DNA from: DATATB01 sp036268995
GTDB lineage: Bacteria > Planctomycetota > Planctomycetia > Pirellulales > PNKZ01
Length of the DNA: 64,000 nt
Direction: 5' to 3'
Assembly (NCBI GenBank): GCA_036268995.1
Contig: DATATB010000145.1
Location: 60,221 to 124,220 of the forward strand
Numbering within the stretch: the stretch's first letter is position 1; each line of letters begins with the position of its first letter. A model generated the notes under the pieces. That model had not been told where the DNA came from. It ran no database searches and saw only the letters and a list, made by a program, of their open reading frames with translations. Position numbers and translations under genes: made by a program. Shown piece after piece: positions 1-7,949 of this stretch.

Positions 1-279
1 GGTATCGCCGATGCACGAGATAAGGAACACGCGGTCGTGCCACACGATGGGCGAGGCGTGCCCGAGGCCGGGGATCGCGGTCTTCCAGGCGATGTTTTCC
101 GAGCCACTCCAGCGTGTGGGGATGCCGGCTTCGTGGCTCGACCCATCGCCGCGTGGTCCCCGCCAGCAGGGCCAGTCCTCGCCGCGGGCCAGAGATGCGG
201 CACAGATCAGTGCCAACAGTCCCGCCGCCGTGGGCGCTAGGGCTTTGAAATGACTGACGCGGAGTAAAAACCGTCGCAT
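1..279 (-). CDS. Secreted PQQ-like beta-propeller repeat protein (N-terminal part only)
   Basis: Partial: 93 codons are visible, running off the left edge with no stop. The ATG at 279 (minus) begins a signal peptide: arginines, then a hydrophobic run (TAAGLLALICAASLA) and a plausible cleavage after ARG. The mature start WPCWRGPRGDGSS followed by WSGSENIAWKTAIPGLGHAS is the usual opening of planctomycete outer-membrane-assembly-like (BamB/PQQ) beta-propeller proteins, in which the propeller blades follow. Function is unknown beyond an envelope or periplasmic location. It is transcribed divergently from the gene at 495. Confidence 0.75.
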   Translation of the reverse strand, partial: MRRFLLRVSHFKALAPTAAGLLALICAASLARGEDWPCWRGPRGDGSSHEAGIPTRWSGSENIAWKTAIPGLGHASPIVWHDRVFLISCIGDT

Positions 280-494
280 CTGGGGGTGAATCCAATCGAT
301 TGCTGGGAAAGTAGCTGCCATCTGATAGCTAACCGCACGGCGGCTGGGCCGGTCAAGTACAAAACTCGATCCAAGTATAAACACTTCGATGCCGATATGA
401 GAGGCCGGAGAAAGCTGTAAGCCGCCGCGGCTGGACGATTCGTCCGGGCGAAAACGCGGGCTGGGGCGTAAACCTATTCGAGGGCTGGGCCGTT

Positions 495-1751
495 ATGAGC
501 TGGGACTGGACCAAGGCATCGTGGCGCGAAGCGTCGAAAGAGAACAAATTCTGGCGCTCCAGCGAGTTCAACAAGATCGAGACGGCGATCGGCAATTACG
601 ACAAGAACTCGACCAGCAATCTGGCCAAGCTCAAGGCGCTCAAGGCGATCTTGGACGCCATCTCGGCTTGGCGCATTTTCAAGCAGGAAGCAAAGGCCAA
701 GACCGCCAAAAAAGACTTCAAGTCGCCACTGTCGGACAACTCGAAGAACATCAAAATCGCCGCCAAGGATACGGATCTGAAAACGGCCGGAGTGGTCGCA
801 GCCGATGGCGACGTGAGCGTTCGGGCCAAGATTACGGACAAGCTGGTGCAAGACGTGGTCGCCGAAATCGATGCCGTCTTGCGAGTGGAACGTGCCAAGT
901 GGGGCAACACGACCTTCACCGATCCGGCGGCCCATAACCCGAACAAGTTCTGCTATCTCGTCTCGGGTCAGACCGAAACCGCGGAGATCGTGGAATACCG
1001 CGAGGCCACCGTGAAGAATCCAGCGCTCATCGAAAACGCCGTCATCAGCGCGTCGGTGATTACGCAAGACAATTGCAACCTCTGGTCGCCGTCCGGCTTT
1101 ATCCTGTCGGCGCCCGAGGAGTGTATCGGCGCCGGTTTCAAGGGCGACATGGCCGTGCGCAACGCGGCCTCCCGGGGACACGAGCTGGAAAAGTACCGCG
1201 AGCTGCTCCGGCTCTACCTGGGCGAGCCGGGCTCCGAGGGCAGAGGCCTGCCGGAGGCCAGCTCCGTGGTGCGCCCGGTCGGTCATAACGAGGTGATGGT
1301 GTTGGGCCGAACGTTCGGCAAGATCACGACGGTGGCCGCCATTTACGTGTTGAGCGACGACACGGCTAAAACGGACATGGAAGCCACGCCCGCTGCGCTG
1401 GGAGATAAGATCGCCTCGTTTCAGCGCGGTTCGACGATCACCGACGTGATCGGCACTCGGCCGCTGGTGACCGAGCGGCGCATGAAGCAATATCAAGACC
1501 TGTACACCAACCTGCGCCTGCCGATCTTGCCAATTCCCGCGACGGCTGCCAAAAGCCTTGGCCAGAAAATGAGCGATCTCTACACTGACATGGGCGACGA
1601 TGGCCGGTCGCTGTTTCCGATCCCCAAAAACGCGGTCGCTCACGGTTCGGAAGCGCACAAGGCTCTCGAGGCAGAAGTCGTTAAGAAGACCGCCACGAGA
1701 ATTGTCCGGGACAAAACGCATCGCTGCCCGATCTGCACGCCTGCGAGATAG
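495..1751 (+). CDS. Unrecognised 418-aa cytoplasmic protein
   Basis: I do not recognise this protein. The ATG at 495 opens a 418-aa frame with good third-position GC bias. It has no signal peptide and no obvious membrane segment. The first 75 residues are Lys-rich and helical. A central part (about residues 140-290) contains the strings CNLWSPSGFILSAPEECIG and HNEVMVLGR. The C-terminus ends in HRCPICTPAR, where a CxxC pair might bind metal. The central alternation of strands around an HNEV motif is loosely like ADP-ribosyltransferase-type effector domains, but this is only an impression. It lies alone between a divergent secreted protein and cutA. Confidence 0.6.
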   Translation: MSWDWTKASWREASKENKFWRSSEFNKIETAIGNYDKNSTSNLAKLKALKAILDAISAWRIFKQEAKAKTAKKDFKSPLSDNSKNIKIAAKDTDLKTAGVVAADGDVSVRAKITDKLVQDVVAEIDAVLRVERAKWGNTTFTDPAAHNPNKFCYLVSGQTETAEIVEYREATVKNPALIENAVISASVITQDNCNLWSPSGFILSAPEECIGAGFKGDMAVRNAASRGHELEKYRELLRLYLGEPGSEGRGLPEASSVVRPVGHNEVMVLGRTFGKITTVAAIYVLSDDTAKTDMEATPAALGDKIASFQRGSTITDVIGTRPLVTERRMKQYQDLYTNLRLPILPIPATAAKSLGQKMSDLYTDMGDDGRSLFPIPKNAVAHGSEAHKALEAEVVKKTATRIVRDKTHRCPICTPAR

Positions 1752-1793
1752 CAGAAGTTTGGTTCGTGGGGTCACCTGCCGGTGAGGCGTTGC

Positions 1794-2144
1794 ATGACCG
1801 GTTACATTCAAGTCGTGACGACGGTCGCCAACGAAGAGGAAGCGCAGCGGCTGGCCTTGCAACTGGTCGAGCGGCGGCTGGCGGCCTGCGTGCAGGTGAC
1901 CGGCCCGGTGGCCAGCACCTACTGGTGGCAGGGCGAGATCGAAACGGCCACCGAATGGCGCTGCACGATCAAAAGCCGCGCAGACCTCTATCCACAACTC
2001 GAGGCCGCCGTCCGGCAGTTGCACTCCTACCACACGCCCGAGATCCTCTGCTCGCCGGTCACGGCCGGCAACCCGGCCTACCTGGCATGGCTAGACGCCG
2101 AGCTGCGCCCGGCCGAACATCCAAACGAGCCGGCCGAAGGTTAG
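1794..2144 (+). CDS. cutA: CutA divalent-cation tolerance protein
   Basis: A 116-aa protein of the usual CutA length (about 105-115 aa). Family features are visible in order: an N-terminal strand (YIQVVTTV), then AxxLVERRLAACVQV, the STYWWQGEIE core and the HSYHTPEIL segment. CutA forms a ferredoxin-like trimer that binds divalent metals such as copper; its physiological role is still debated. The ATG at 1794 is chosen over an in-frame GTG at 1782 because MTGYIQ matches where the family starts. Confidence 0.9.
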   Translation: MTGYIQVVTTVANEEEAQRLALQLVERRLAACVQVTGPVASTYWWQGEIETATEWRCTIKSRADLYPQLEAAVRQLHSYHTPEILCSPVTAGNPAYLAWLDAELRPAEHPNEPAEG

Positions 2145-2285
2145 TCTCGCCGGCCGTGCGAGGGGCATTGCTCGCCGTTTGACCGCTTGTCATCGGTGGT
2201 CGCGAGCAGCGGCGCGACTAATTGCGCTGCGTGGCTCGATAGTTGCGGGAGGCGTGGCGCGATTTGCCCAAACCAGGGAACGCGC

Positions 2286-2819
2286 ATGGCCCGGCGCCCC
2301 ACAGCCCCGCTCGTAAGACTCCGTAAGCTGTCGCGGCTGGCGGCCGGCTGGATCGTCACGTGGCTGCTGGGAATTGCGCTATGGCTGTTGTTGGTGTCGA
2401 AGCTGACGGTCGAGGAGCTTCTGGCCGCGACGGTCGCGGCGGCGTTGGCGTGCATTGGCATTCGCGTGTTTCAGAATGCCGATCGCACGCCGTTCTATCC
2501 GACCATGACGATGCTGCTGCAAAGCTGGCGAATCCCCGGCGACTTGCTGCGCGGCGCCTGGGCTGTTTTTGACGGCCTGGCGCGCTACCTGGTCACTCGC
2601 CGCGCACCGCCGGGGGCGTTGCGCGCTGTCCAATTGGATCCGGGCCAGCCTGATGATCCGAAGGCCAACGCGCGGCGGGCGTTGATCATCAGCTACACCA
2701 CGCTCACGCCCAATACGGTCGTGATGGGATTTGTGCCGGACGAGGGGCTGATGCTGTGCCATCAATTCGTGCCCAGCGACGAATTGGCAATTGCCCAAGC
2801 CTTGGAGGCCTGCCAATGA
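2286..2819 (+). CDS. mrpE: Mrp-type Na+/H+ antiporter subunit E
   Basis: A 177-aa small membrane subunit with two hydrophobic segments near the N-terminus (WIVTWLLGIALWLLLVSKL and LLAATVAAALACIGIRVF) and the soluble MrpE domain containing SYTTLTPNTVVMGF. The ATG at 2286 is preceded by an AGGGA Shine-Dalgarno; longer in-frame versions upstream lack support. It is the first gene of the antiporter operon, and its stop overlaps the mrpF start (ATGA). MrpE belongs to the multisubunit cation/proton antiporter in the cytoplasmic membrane. Confidence 0.88.
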   Translation: MARRPTAPLVRLRKLSRLAAGWIVTWLLGIALWLLLVSKLTVEELLAATVAAALACIGIRVFQNADRTPFYPTMTMLLQSWRIPGDLLRGAWAVFDGLARYLVTRRAPPGALRAVQLDPGQPDDPKANARRALIISYTTLTPNTVVMGFVPDEGLMLCHQFVPSDELAIAQALEACQ

Positions 2820-3067
2820 ACGTTTGGCTCTGGGCCGCGTTGGCGCTACTGACTGCTTTGATTCCCTGCGTAGTTACCTGCCTTCGAGGCGAGTTGGTCG
2901 ACCGGCTCATCGGGCTGGAAATGGCCGGCGTGATCGTCACGCTCGAACTCATCCTGTTGGCGCAAGGCTTTCACCGGTCCTTCTTCTACGATCTTCCCTT
3001 GATGCTCGCCTTTCTTTCATTTGGCGGGGGCATGGCATTCGCCCGCTTCGTGGAACGCTGGCTATGA
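2816..3067 (+). CDS. mrpF: Mrp-type antiporter subunit F
   Basis: An 83-aa protein with three hydrophobic helices filling most of its length, as in MrpF (usually 80-95 aa). The sequence RGELVDRLIGLEMAG after helix 1 matches the family loop. It starts at 2816 by ATGA overlap with mrpE and has a GGAGG-like site inside the end of mrpE. It ends by ATGA overlap with mrpG. It is a small subunit of the membrane antiporter complex. Confidence 0.87.
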   Translation: MNVWLWAALALLTALIPCVVTCLRGELVDRLIGLEMAGVIVTLELILLAQGFHRSFFYDLPLMLAFLSFGGGMAFARFVERWL

Positions 3068-3441
3068 CCCAGCACCCGGTGATCATTGGCCTGCTGCTGG
3101 GCCTAGCCGTGGCCATCGCCATCGTGGCGGCCGTGGGCATGGCCACGATGCGCGACACGTTCCAGCGGCTGCACTTTTCCGCGCTGGTGGTGTCGCTGAG
3201 CACGGGATTGGTGGCGATCGCGGTGTGGATCGACCACAGCGATGCGCAGGCCCGAATCAAGGTGCTGCTGACTGCCGGGTTGTTGTTCGTGATGAATTCG
3301 ATTCTGACCCACGCCACAGCCAGGGCCGCGCGCATTCGCCGGCTGGGTAGCTGGGATCCGCAGCCGGACGAGCAGATCGCCGTGCTCGGCGGCGAGCACG
3401 GCACCGGCCCGAGGCACCACCGACGGAGGCGCCGCAAATGA
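3064..3441 (+). CDS. mrpG: Mrp-type antiporter subunit G
   Basis: A 125-aa protein with three hydrophobic stretches and the MrpG core (MRDTFQRLHF, then a helix, then VLLTAGLLFVMNSILTHATARAA). The C-terminus is a charged tail ending in a run of basic residues. The start at 3064 overlaps the mrpF stop, and its own stop overlaps the next start. Membrane subunit of the antiporter. Confidence 0.88.
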   Translation: MTQHPVIIGLLLGLAVAIAIVAAVGMATMRDTFQRLHFSALVVSLSTGLVAIAVWIDHSDAQARIKVLLTAGLLFVMNSILTHATARAARIRRLGSWDPQPDEQIAVLGGEHGTGPRHHRRRRRK

Positions 3442-3680
3442 TCGTGCTGCAAATTTGCGTGCTGTTGCTCGTGGGTGCTACCGGCTCGGCCGTGGTGTTG
3501 GTGCGCGTGCCGTCGCGGCAGTTGATCGTGATGAGCCTGTTCGGCCTGATGCTGGCCATCATGTTCGCCGTATTTCAAGCCCCCGACGTCGCCCTATCGC
3601 AATTGGCTATCGGCAGCGTGGCCCTGCCGCTGATGACGTTGTTGGCCTTGGTTGAACTGGGAAAGAAGAAAAAGAAATGA
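3438..3680 (+). CDS. DUF4040 subunit (MbhD-like; split piece of the MrpA C-terminus)
   Basis: An 80-aa protein with two to three membrane segments and the motif FQAPDVALSQLAIG, which marks the DUF4040 segment normally found near the C-terminus of the large MrpA subunit. Here, as in archaeal Mbh/Mbx complexes (MbhD), it is a separate small gene. It overlaps mrpG at its start (ATGA) and the next gene at its stop (ATGAAAC). The C-terminus is a short Lys run. The acidic residue in APDVALSQ lies in the proposed ion path of Mrp complexes. Confidence 0.82.
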   Translation: MIVLQICVLLLVGATGSAVVLVRVPSRQLIVMSLFGLMLAIMFAVFQAPDVALSQLAIGSVALPLMTLLALVELGKKKKK

Positions 3681-4444
3681 AACATCCCTGGCGAACGGCC
3701 GCATTCGCGCTGGGGGCCGCTGGTCTGGCCGGCTTGTACCTGGCCGCCTGCGCCGGCATTCCCACAGCGAACGAGCGTCCCAGTCGCTACGGCCAGTTGG
3801 TCAACCGGCTGGCATTGGCCCAGCGCCATGTCACCGACGTGGTGACGGCCGTCAACTTCGACTTCCGCGGCTTCGACACGATCGGCGAGGAATACATCCT
3901 GTTTGTTTCGGTGATGGGCGCTCTCGTCTTGCTGCGCGAGGCTTACCAAAAGACCGAGCGCGACGACGAAGAAGACGCCCGCACGCCGCGCCGCGAGGCA
4001 GGCCCCAGCGAAGCCGTGCAATTGTGGACGTTGAGCATGACGGGTCCCACCATCATCTTTGGCCTGTACGTCGTGGGTCACGGCCAGCTTTCGCCCGGCG
4101 GCGGTTTTCAAGGCGGCGTGATCCTGGCCACCGCGCCGCTGTTGATCTACCTCGCCGATGAATTCAAAACCTTCAAACGCGTCATCTCTTACCGGTTGGT
4201 CGAGGTGGCCGAGGCCGTGGGAGCCGGCGGATACGTGCTCATCGGATTCCTGTCGTGGTTTGATGGAGAGCCTTTTCTGACCAATCTCTTCCCGCTGGGC
4301 CAGACCGGCACGATGACCTCCGGCGGCATGCTGGCGCTCATCAACCTGGCCGTCGGATTGGAAGTCGCCGCAGGCTTTATCGTGCTGCTGCACGCTTTCA
4401 TGCAAAGCTCGCTGCACGACCCGAAATCGAAAGAAAAATCGTGA
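3677..4444 (+). CDS. mrpB: MbhE-MrpB fusion subunit of the antiporter
   Basis: A 255-aa protein, clearly longer than ordinary MrpB (about 140 aa). Residues 1-105 carry the motif FDFRGFDTIGEEYILFVSV, which is the extreme C-terminal MrpA/MbhE segment. After a charged linker, residues 115-250 are MrpB, with VVGHGQLSPGGGFQGG and four membrane segments. The gene therefore appears to fuse MbhE to MrpB (MbhF). It starts by overlap with the DUF4040 gene, and its TGA overlaps the mrpC start region (GTGATG). Confidence 0.85.
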   Translation: MKHPWRTAAFALGAAGLAGLYLAACAGIPTANERPSRYGQLVNRLALAQRHVTDVVTAVNFDFRGFDTIGEEYILFVSVMGALVLLREAYQKTERDDEEDARTPRREAGPSEAVQLWTLSMTGPTIIFGLYVVGHGQLSPGGGFQGGVILATAPLLIYLADEFKTFKRVISYRLVEVAEAVGAGGYVLIGFLSWFDGEPFLTNLFPLGQTGTMTSGGMLALINLAVGLEVAAGFIVLLHAFMQSSLHDPKSKEKS

Positions 4445-4788
4445 TGAGCACCGTGGGATACGTGGTCGCCGCCTGGCTGTTCGTGATCGGCGCCTATGGG
4501 ATCGCCAGCAGCCGGCACCTGGTCCATCTCTGCCTCTGCCTGGCGGTCGTACAGGCGTCGACGTACGTGCTGTTGGCCGTGATCGGCTATCGACCCGACG
4601 CGCCGGCGCCGATTTTGATCGGCATCAAGCCCGATGCGCAGACGGTCGATCCCGTCGTCCAAGCGTTGATGCTCACCGACATTGTGGTCGAAGCGACGGT
4701 GCTGGCGTTGCTGTTGTCGTTGATCGTGCAAATCGACCGCCGGACGGGGAGCGTGGATCCCGACGAGGTCGACCTGATGCGAGGATAG
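4444..4788 (+). CDS. mrpC: Mrp-type antiporter subunit C (NuoK-like)
   Basis: A 114-aa NuoK-like subunit with three membrane helices and the family motif PVVQALMLTDIVVEATVLAL, carrying the conserved acidic residues. The ATG at 4444 overlaps the preceding TGA; a GTG three bases upstream is an alternative. It follows mrpB and precedes mrpD, the order seen in Mrp and Mbh modules. Confidence 0.88.
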   Translation: MSTVGYVVAAWLFVIGAYGIASSRHLVHLCLCLAVVQASTYVLLAVIGYRPDAPAPILIGIKPDAQTVDPVVQALMLTDIVVEATVLALLLSLIVQIDRRTGSVDPDEVDLMRG

Positions 4789-4794
4789 CCCCCC

Positions 4795-6615
4795 ATGGAC
4801 CTGGCGCCCCTGCCGGTGACGGTCCCGTTGCTGATGGCTGCGGTGCTCGTGGGCGCGGCGCCGCTATTGTCGCGGCGCATGCTGGATGCACTGGCCTGCT
4901 TGACGGCCGCGTGCAACCTGGCCGTTTGCACGCTGCTGATTTTGCAGACGGCCGCCGCGCCGCGGGTGTACTGGTTTGGCAGTTGGCGGCCGGTGGGCCG
5001 GTTTCCCATCGGCATTTCGTTCGTCATCGATCCAATGGGCGCCGGCCTGGCGGCGCTCGTCTCCTTGCTGATGCTCGCGGCCTTGGTCGTCTCCTGGGCA
5101 TATTTCGAGTCGGTCAAATCGCTGTATCACGCCATCATGCTCGTCTTCCTGGCGGCAATGTGCGGCCTGTGCCTCACCGGCGATCTGTTCAACTTGTTCG
5201 TCTGGTTCGAGTTGATGTCCGCCGCCGGCGTGACGCTGTCGGGCTACAAGGTGGACGAGACAGGCCCCTTGCAGGGCGCGCTGAATTTTGCCGTGATGAA
5301 CACGCTGGGCGCCTATCTGTCGTTGACCGGCGTGGCGCTCGTGTATGCCAAGACGGGAGCCCTGAATTTCGCCCAGGTCGGTGTCGCGCTGGCGGCTGAC
5401 ACGTCGCACGACGTGCTGTTGCCAATCGCCTTCTTGTTCCTGATTTCCGGCTTTTTGGTCAAAGCGGCGGCCTTTCCCTTCCATTTCTGGCTGGCCGATG
5501 CGCATGCCGCGGCGCCGACTCCGGTCTGCATTCTGTTCTCGGGCGTGATGGTCGAGTTGGGCGTGTATGCAGTCGCCCGGCTGTATTGGGCCGTGTTTGC
5601 CCCGGCGCTGGTGGCCCTCGACACGCCGCTGCAAGGCTTGCTGCTGGCGATCGGAACGCTCACGGCGCTGGTCGGGGCGGTGGCCTGCTTCGGCCAGCGG
5701 CATCTAAAGCGGCTGCTGGCCTTTTCCACGATCAGCCACGTCGGCCTGATGATCATCGGCTGTGGACTGTTAACCCCGCACGCTCTGGCCGGCAGCGGAC
5801 TGTATGTTGTCGGTCATGGAATGGTGAAAGCCAGCCTGTTCATTTGCGCCGGTATTCTCCTGAACCGTTTCGAGAGTGTCGACGAATTCGAGCTGCAAGG
5901 TGCCGGCCGCCAGATTCCGGCCGTCGGACTGCTCATGGCCCTGGGCGCCTTCGGTCTCACCAGTCTGCCACCGCTGGCCAATTTTTTCGGCGAAAGCCTG
6001 ATCGACCAGTCGGCCCGGCGGCTCGGATTCGAGTGGATTTCGATCGTCTTCATGCTCGCCGGCCTGTTGACCGCCGGAGCCGTGCTGCGCGTGACGGGCC
6101 GGATCTTTCTGGGCTGGGGGCACGAGCACGAAGCGACCTCGCGCGGGTCGTGCAAAGTTGCGCTGAAACGCGAGATGCACTCGCCTTCCCGCAAACCGCC
6201 GCTGACCATGGTCTTGCCCGCGCTGCTGCTGCTCGTGGCTGCCGGCGTTGTCGTGCCAGCGGCCGATCTGGGCCGCCGCATGCTCGGCGAGGCGCATGCC
6301 TTTCAAGATACGCGCGGATACTGGCAGCGGGTGCTGCAAGAGGGACCTCCGCCGCCGCAAAAGGCCGCCGAACCGGTAGGACCTTCGGCTCGCGACATCG
6401 GCCGGCAGGCGGGCGTGGCGCTAGCGGCGTTGGCGGTCGCATTGCTCGCCCTGTTCCCGCGGGCTTTGGGAAATCCGGCGGCTCGGATCGGCGGCGCAAT
6501 CCTGGTCGGCATCTTCAAGCCGATACGCCTCATGCATAGCGGCCGGATCGGCGATTACGTGGCGTGGTTCGTGCTGGGGATCGCGTCCTACGGACTTATT
6601 TTGGCGCTGGCTTGA
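4795..6615 (+). CDS. mrpD: Mrp-type antiporter subunit D (NuoL/N-like proton pump)
   Basis: A 606-aa polytopic membrane protein of the NuoL/M/N family. Visible are the FNLFVWFELMSAAG helix with its key glutamate, GFLVKAAAFPFHFWLADAHA with the conserved lysine, and KRLLAFSTISHVGLM. The C-terminus has extra helices after a soluble stretch rich in Pro and Ala (about residues 500-560). It is the only NuoL-like subunit in the operon, since the large MrpA is absent. The gene ends 20 bases into the convergent mscS-like gene. Confidence 0.88.
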   Translation: MDLAPLPVTVPLLMAAVLVGAAPLLSRRMLDALACLTAACNLAVCTLLILQTAAAPRVYWFGSWRPVGRFPIGISFVIDPMGAGLAALVSLLMLAALVVSWAYFESVKSLYHAIMLVFLAAMCGLCLTGDLFNLFVWFELMSAAGVTLSGYKVDETGPLQGALNFAVMNTLGAYLSLTGVALVYAKTGALNFAQVGVALAADTSHDVLLPIAFLFLISGFLVKAAAFPFHFWLADAHAAAPTPVCILFSGVMVELGVYAVARLYWAVFAPALVALDTPLQGLLLAIGTLTALVGAVACFGQRHLKRLLAFSTISHVGLMIIGCGLLTPHALAGSGLYVVGHGMVKASLFICAGILLNRFESVDEFELQGAGRQIPAVGLLMALGAFGLTSLPPLANFFGESLIDQSARRLGFEWISIVFMLAGLLTAGAVLRVTGRIFLGWGHEHEATSRGSCKVALKREMHSPSRKPPLTMVLPALLLLVAAGVVVPAADLGRRMLGEAHAFQDTRGYWQRVLQEGPPPPQKAAEPVGPSARDIGRQAGVALAALAVALLALFPRALGNPAARIGGAILVGIFKPIRLMHSGRIGDYVAWFVLGIASYGLILALA

Positions 6616-7660
6616 CCGATTGCCGATCGTCTTCGTATTCCAGACGCACGTTCATGTGCGGCAGTCCGACGACTTCGAAGGTCGTCGATGCGATCGAGAC
6701 GCCGAGTTGTTCCAGCCCCTTGAGGATTTCGCGCGTCATCACGTTTTTCAATTGCCGGACTTCGTACGCCCTGGCGACGAATCGGATGCTCATTTCCACC
6801 CAGTTGCTCGTGAGTCGAAAATAGACGTGCGGCTTGATGTCGGTGGTGCGAAGAAAATAGCGGCGCTGCATTTCGCCGATGTTTTCGCTGCCCAGTTGTT
6901 CGAGATCGACCGTGTTGCGGGCGGCCACGTCCAGCAGCATTTGCTCGACGCGGCCGCGATCCGCCTGGTAGGGAATCGGCACTTGCATCTCGTCCCAAAT
7001 GAACGGGAATTCACGGGTGTAATTGTAGACCGGCTCTTCAAAGATCTTGTCGTTGGTCAGCGTCACGATCCGGCCCGTGTATTGCCGCCCCATGACCCAC
7101 ATGGCCGGTTCATCGCTTTGCACCTCGGGCGGCTGCCCCATCTCCATGATCGTGGTTTGAATGAAGCTGAGCGCGATCACGTCGCCCCGCACCCCGCCCA
7201 TCCGAATCCGATCTCCGATGCTGAATGTTTTTCCGCGCAGGATGACGACATAGCCGGCCAACGCCGTGACAACTTTTTGCAGGGCGAAGGCCAGTCCGGC
7301 CGAAATCAAACCGACGGCCGTGGCGAGCCGTGCTGGATCGTCGAACCAGATCGACAATAGCCCAATCACCATCAGGATGGCCGTCGTCAGGTTCACGCCT
7401 TGGCCGGTCCAAAACTGCATGCGCTCGTTGGCGCGGCCGCGGAGCGCGAACCGTGCCAACCAGCGGAGCAAACGTGAAAAAGCCAGCACGGCCAGTAAGA
7501 AAGCGAGCGAAAACAGCAGCTTGCCGCCATTTTGCGCGTTGATCCCGACCAGCTTGATCCCACCGATTTCCAAGGCACGGTCGGGACCGACAAATTGTAC
7601 GATTTGTGCCAGCACCAGCGGCGTCCTCGAGCGAACCCCGGTCCTCCAATAATGCGCCAA
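6596..7660 (-). CDS. MscS-family mechanosensitive channel
   Basis: A 354-aa protein with three N-terminal membrane segments. The third contains ATAVGLISAGLAFALQ, the Gly/Ala-rich pore helix of MscS, followed by GYVVILRGKTFSIGDRIRM (the beta-domain entry) and a soluble C-terminal alpha/beta domain. It probably releases solutes at hypo-osmotic shock from the cytoplasmic membrane. It is convergent with and slightly overlaps mrpD, so the two ion-transport genes are neighbours but not co-transcribed. Confidence 0.88.
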   Translation of the reverse strand: MAHYWRTGVRSRTPLVLAQIVQFVGPDRALEIGGIKLVGINAQNGGKLLFSLAFLLAVLAFSRLLRWLARFALRGRANERMQFWTGQGVNLTTAILMVIGLLSIWFDDPARLATAVGLISAGLAFALQKVVTALAGYVVILRGKTFSIGDRIRMGGVRGDVIALSFIQTTIMEMGQPPEVQSDEPAMWVMGRQYTGRIVTLTNDKIFEEPVYNYTREFPFIWDEMQVPIPYQADRGRVEQMLLDVAARNTVDLEQLGSENIGEMQRRYFLRTTDIKPHVYFRLTSNWVEMSIRFVARAYEVRQLKNVMTREILKGLEQLGVSIASTTFEVVGLPHMNVRLEYEDDRQSVKPAPK

Positions 7661-7949
7661 CTGGCCGTCCGCAAAAGATATGCCGGCAGCTTGAACGCAG
7701 TGCCTTCATGACAGCAGCCGGCGGCCTGCGGCGCGGTTTGCCTTGACCGCCACGACGGCCCCAGCTTAACATGCCCCGCTTTTTCCTGCGCCGAAGTTGC
7801 GCGCCGGACGGCTGCGCGCAGCCGCGCTCGACTTTGGCGCGAGAACCGGCGCCGGCATGGCCGCGTAGTGACGGAGCGCTCGCGGGTAATACTTTCGGAA
7901 GATCTGTCGCAAAGGAATCTCGACGATCATTCGCCGTCTGATCCAATTC

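Noticed and set aside
474..2033. 519-aa minus-strand open frame
   Set aside because: Antisense shadow of the 418-aa gene and cutA in high-GC DNA; Arg/His-rich sequence with no domain.
2286..6615. Group 4 membrane-bound hydrogenase
   Set aside because: Only the Mrp-like antiporter half is present; no NiFe large or small subunit motifs follow.
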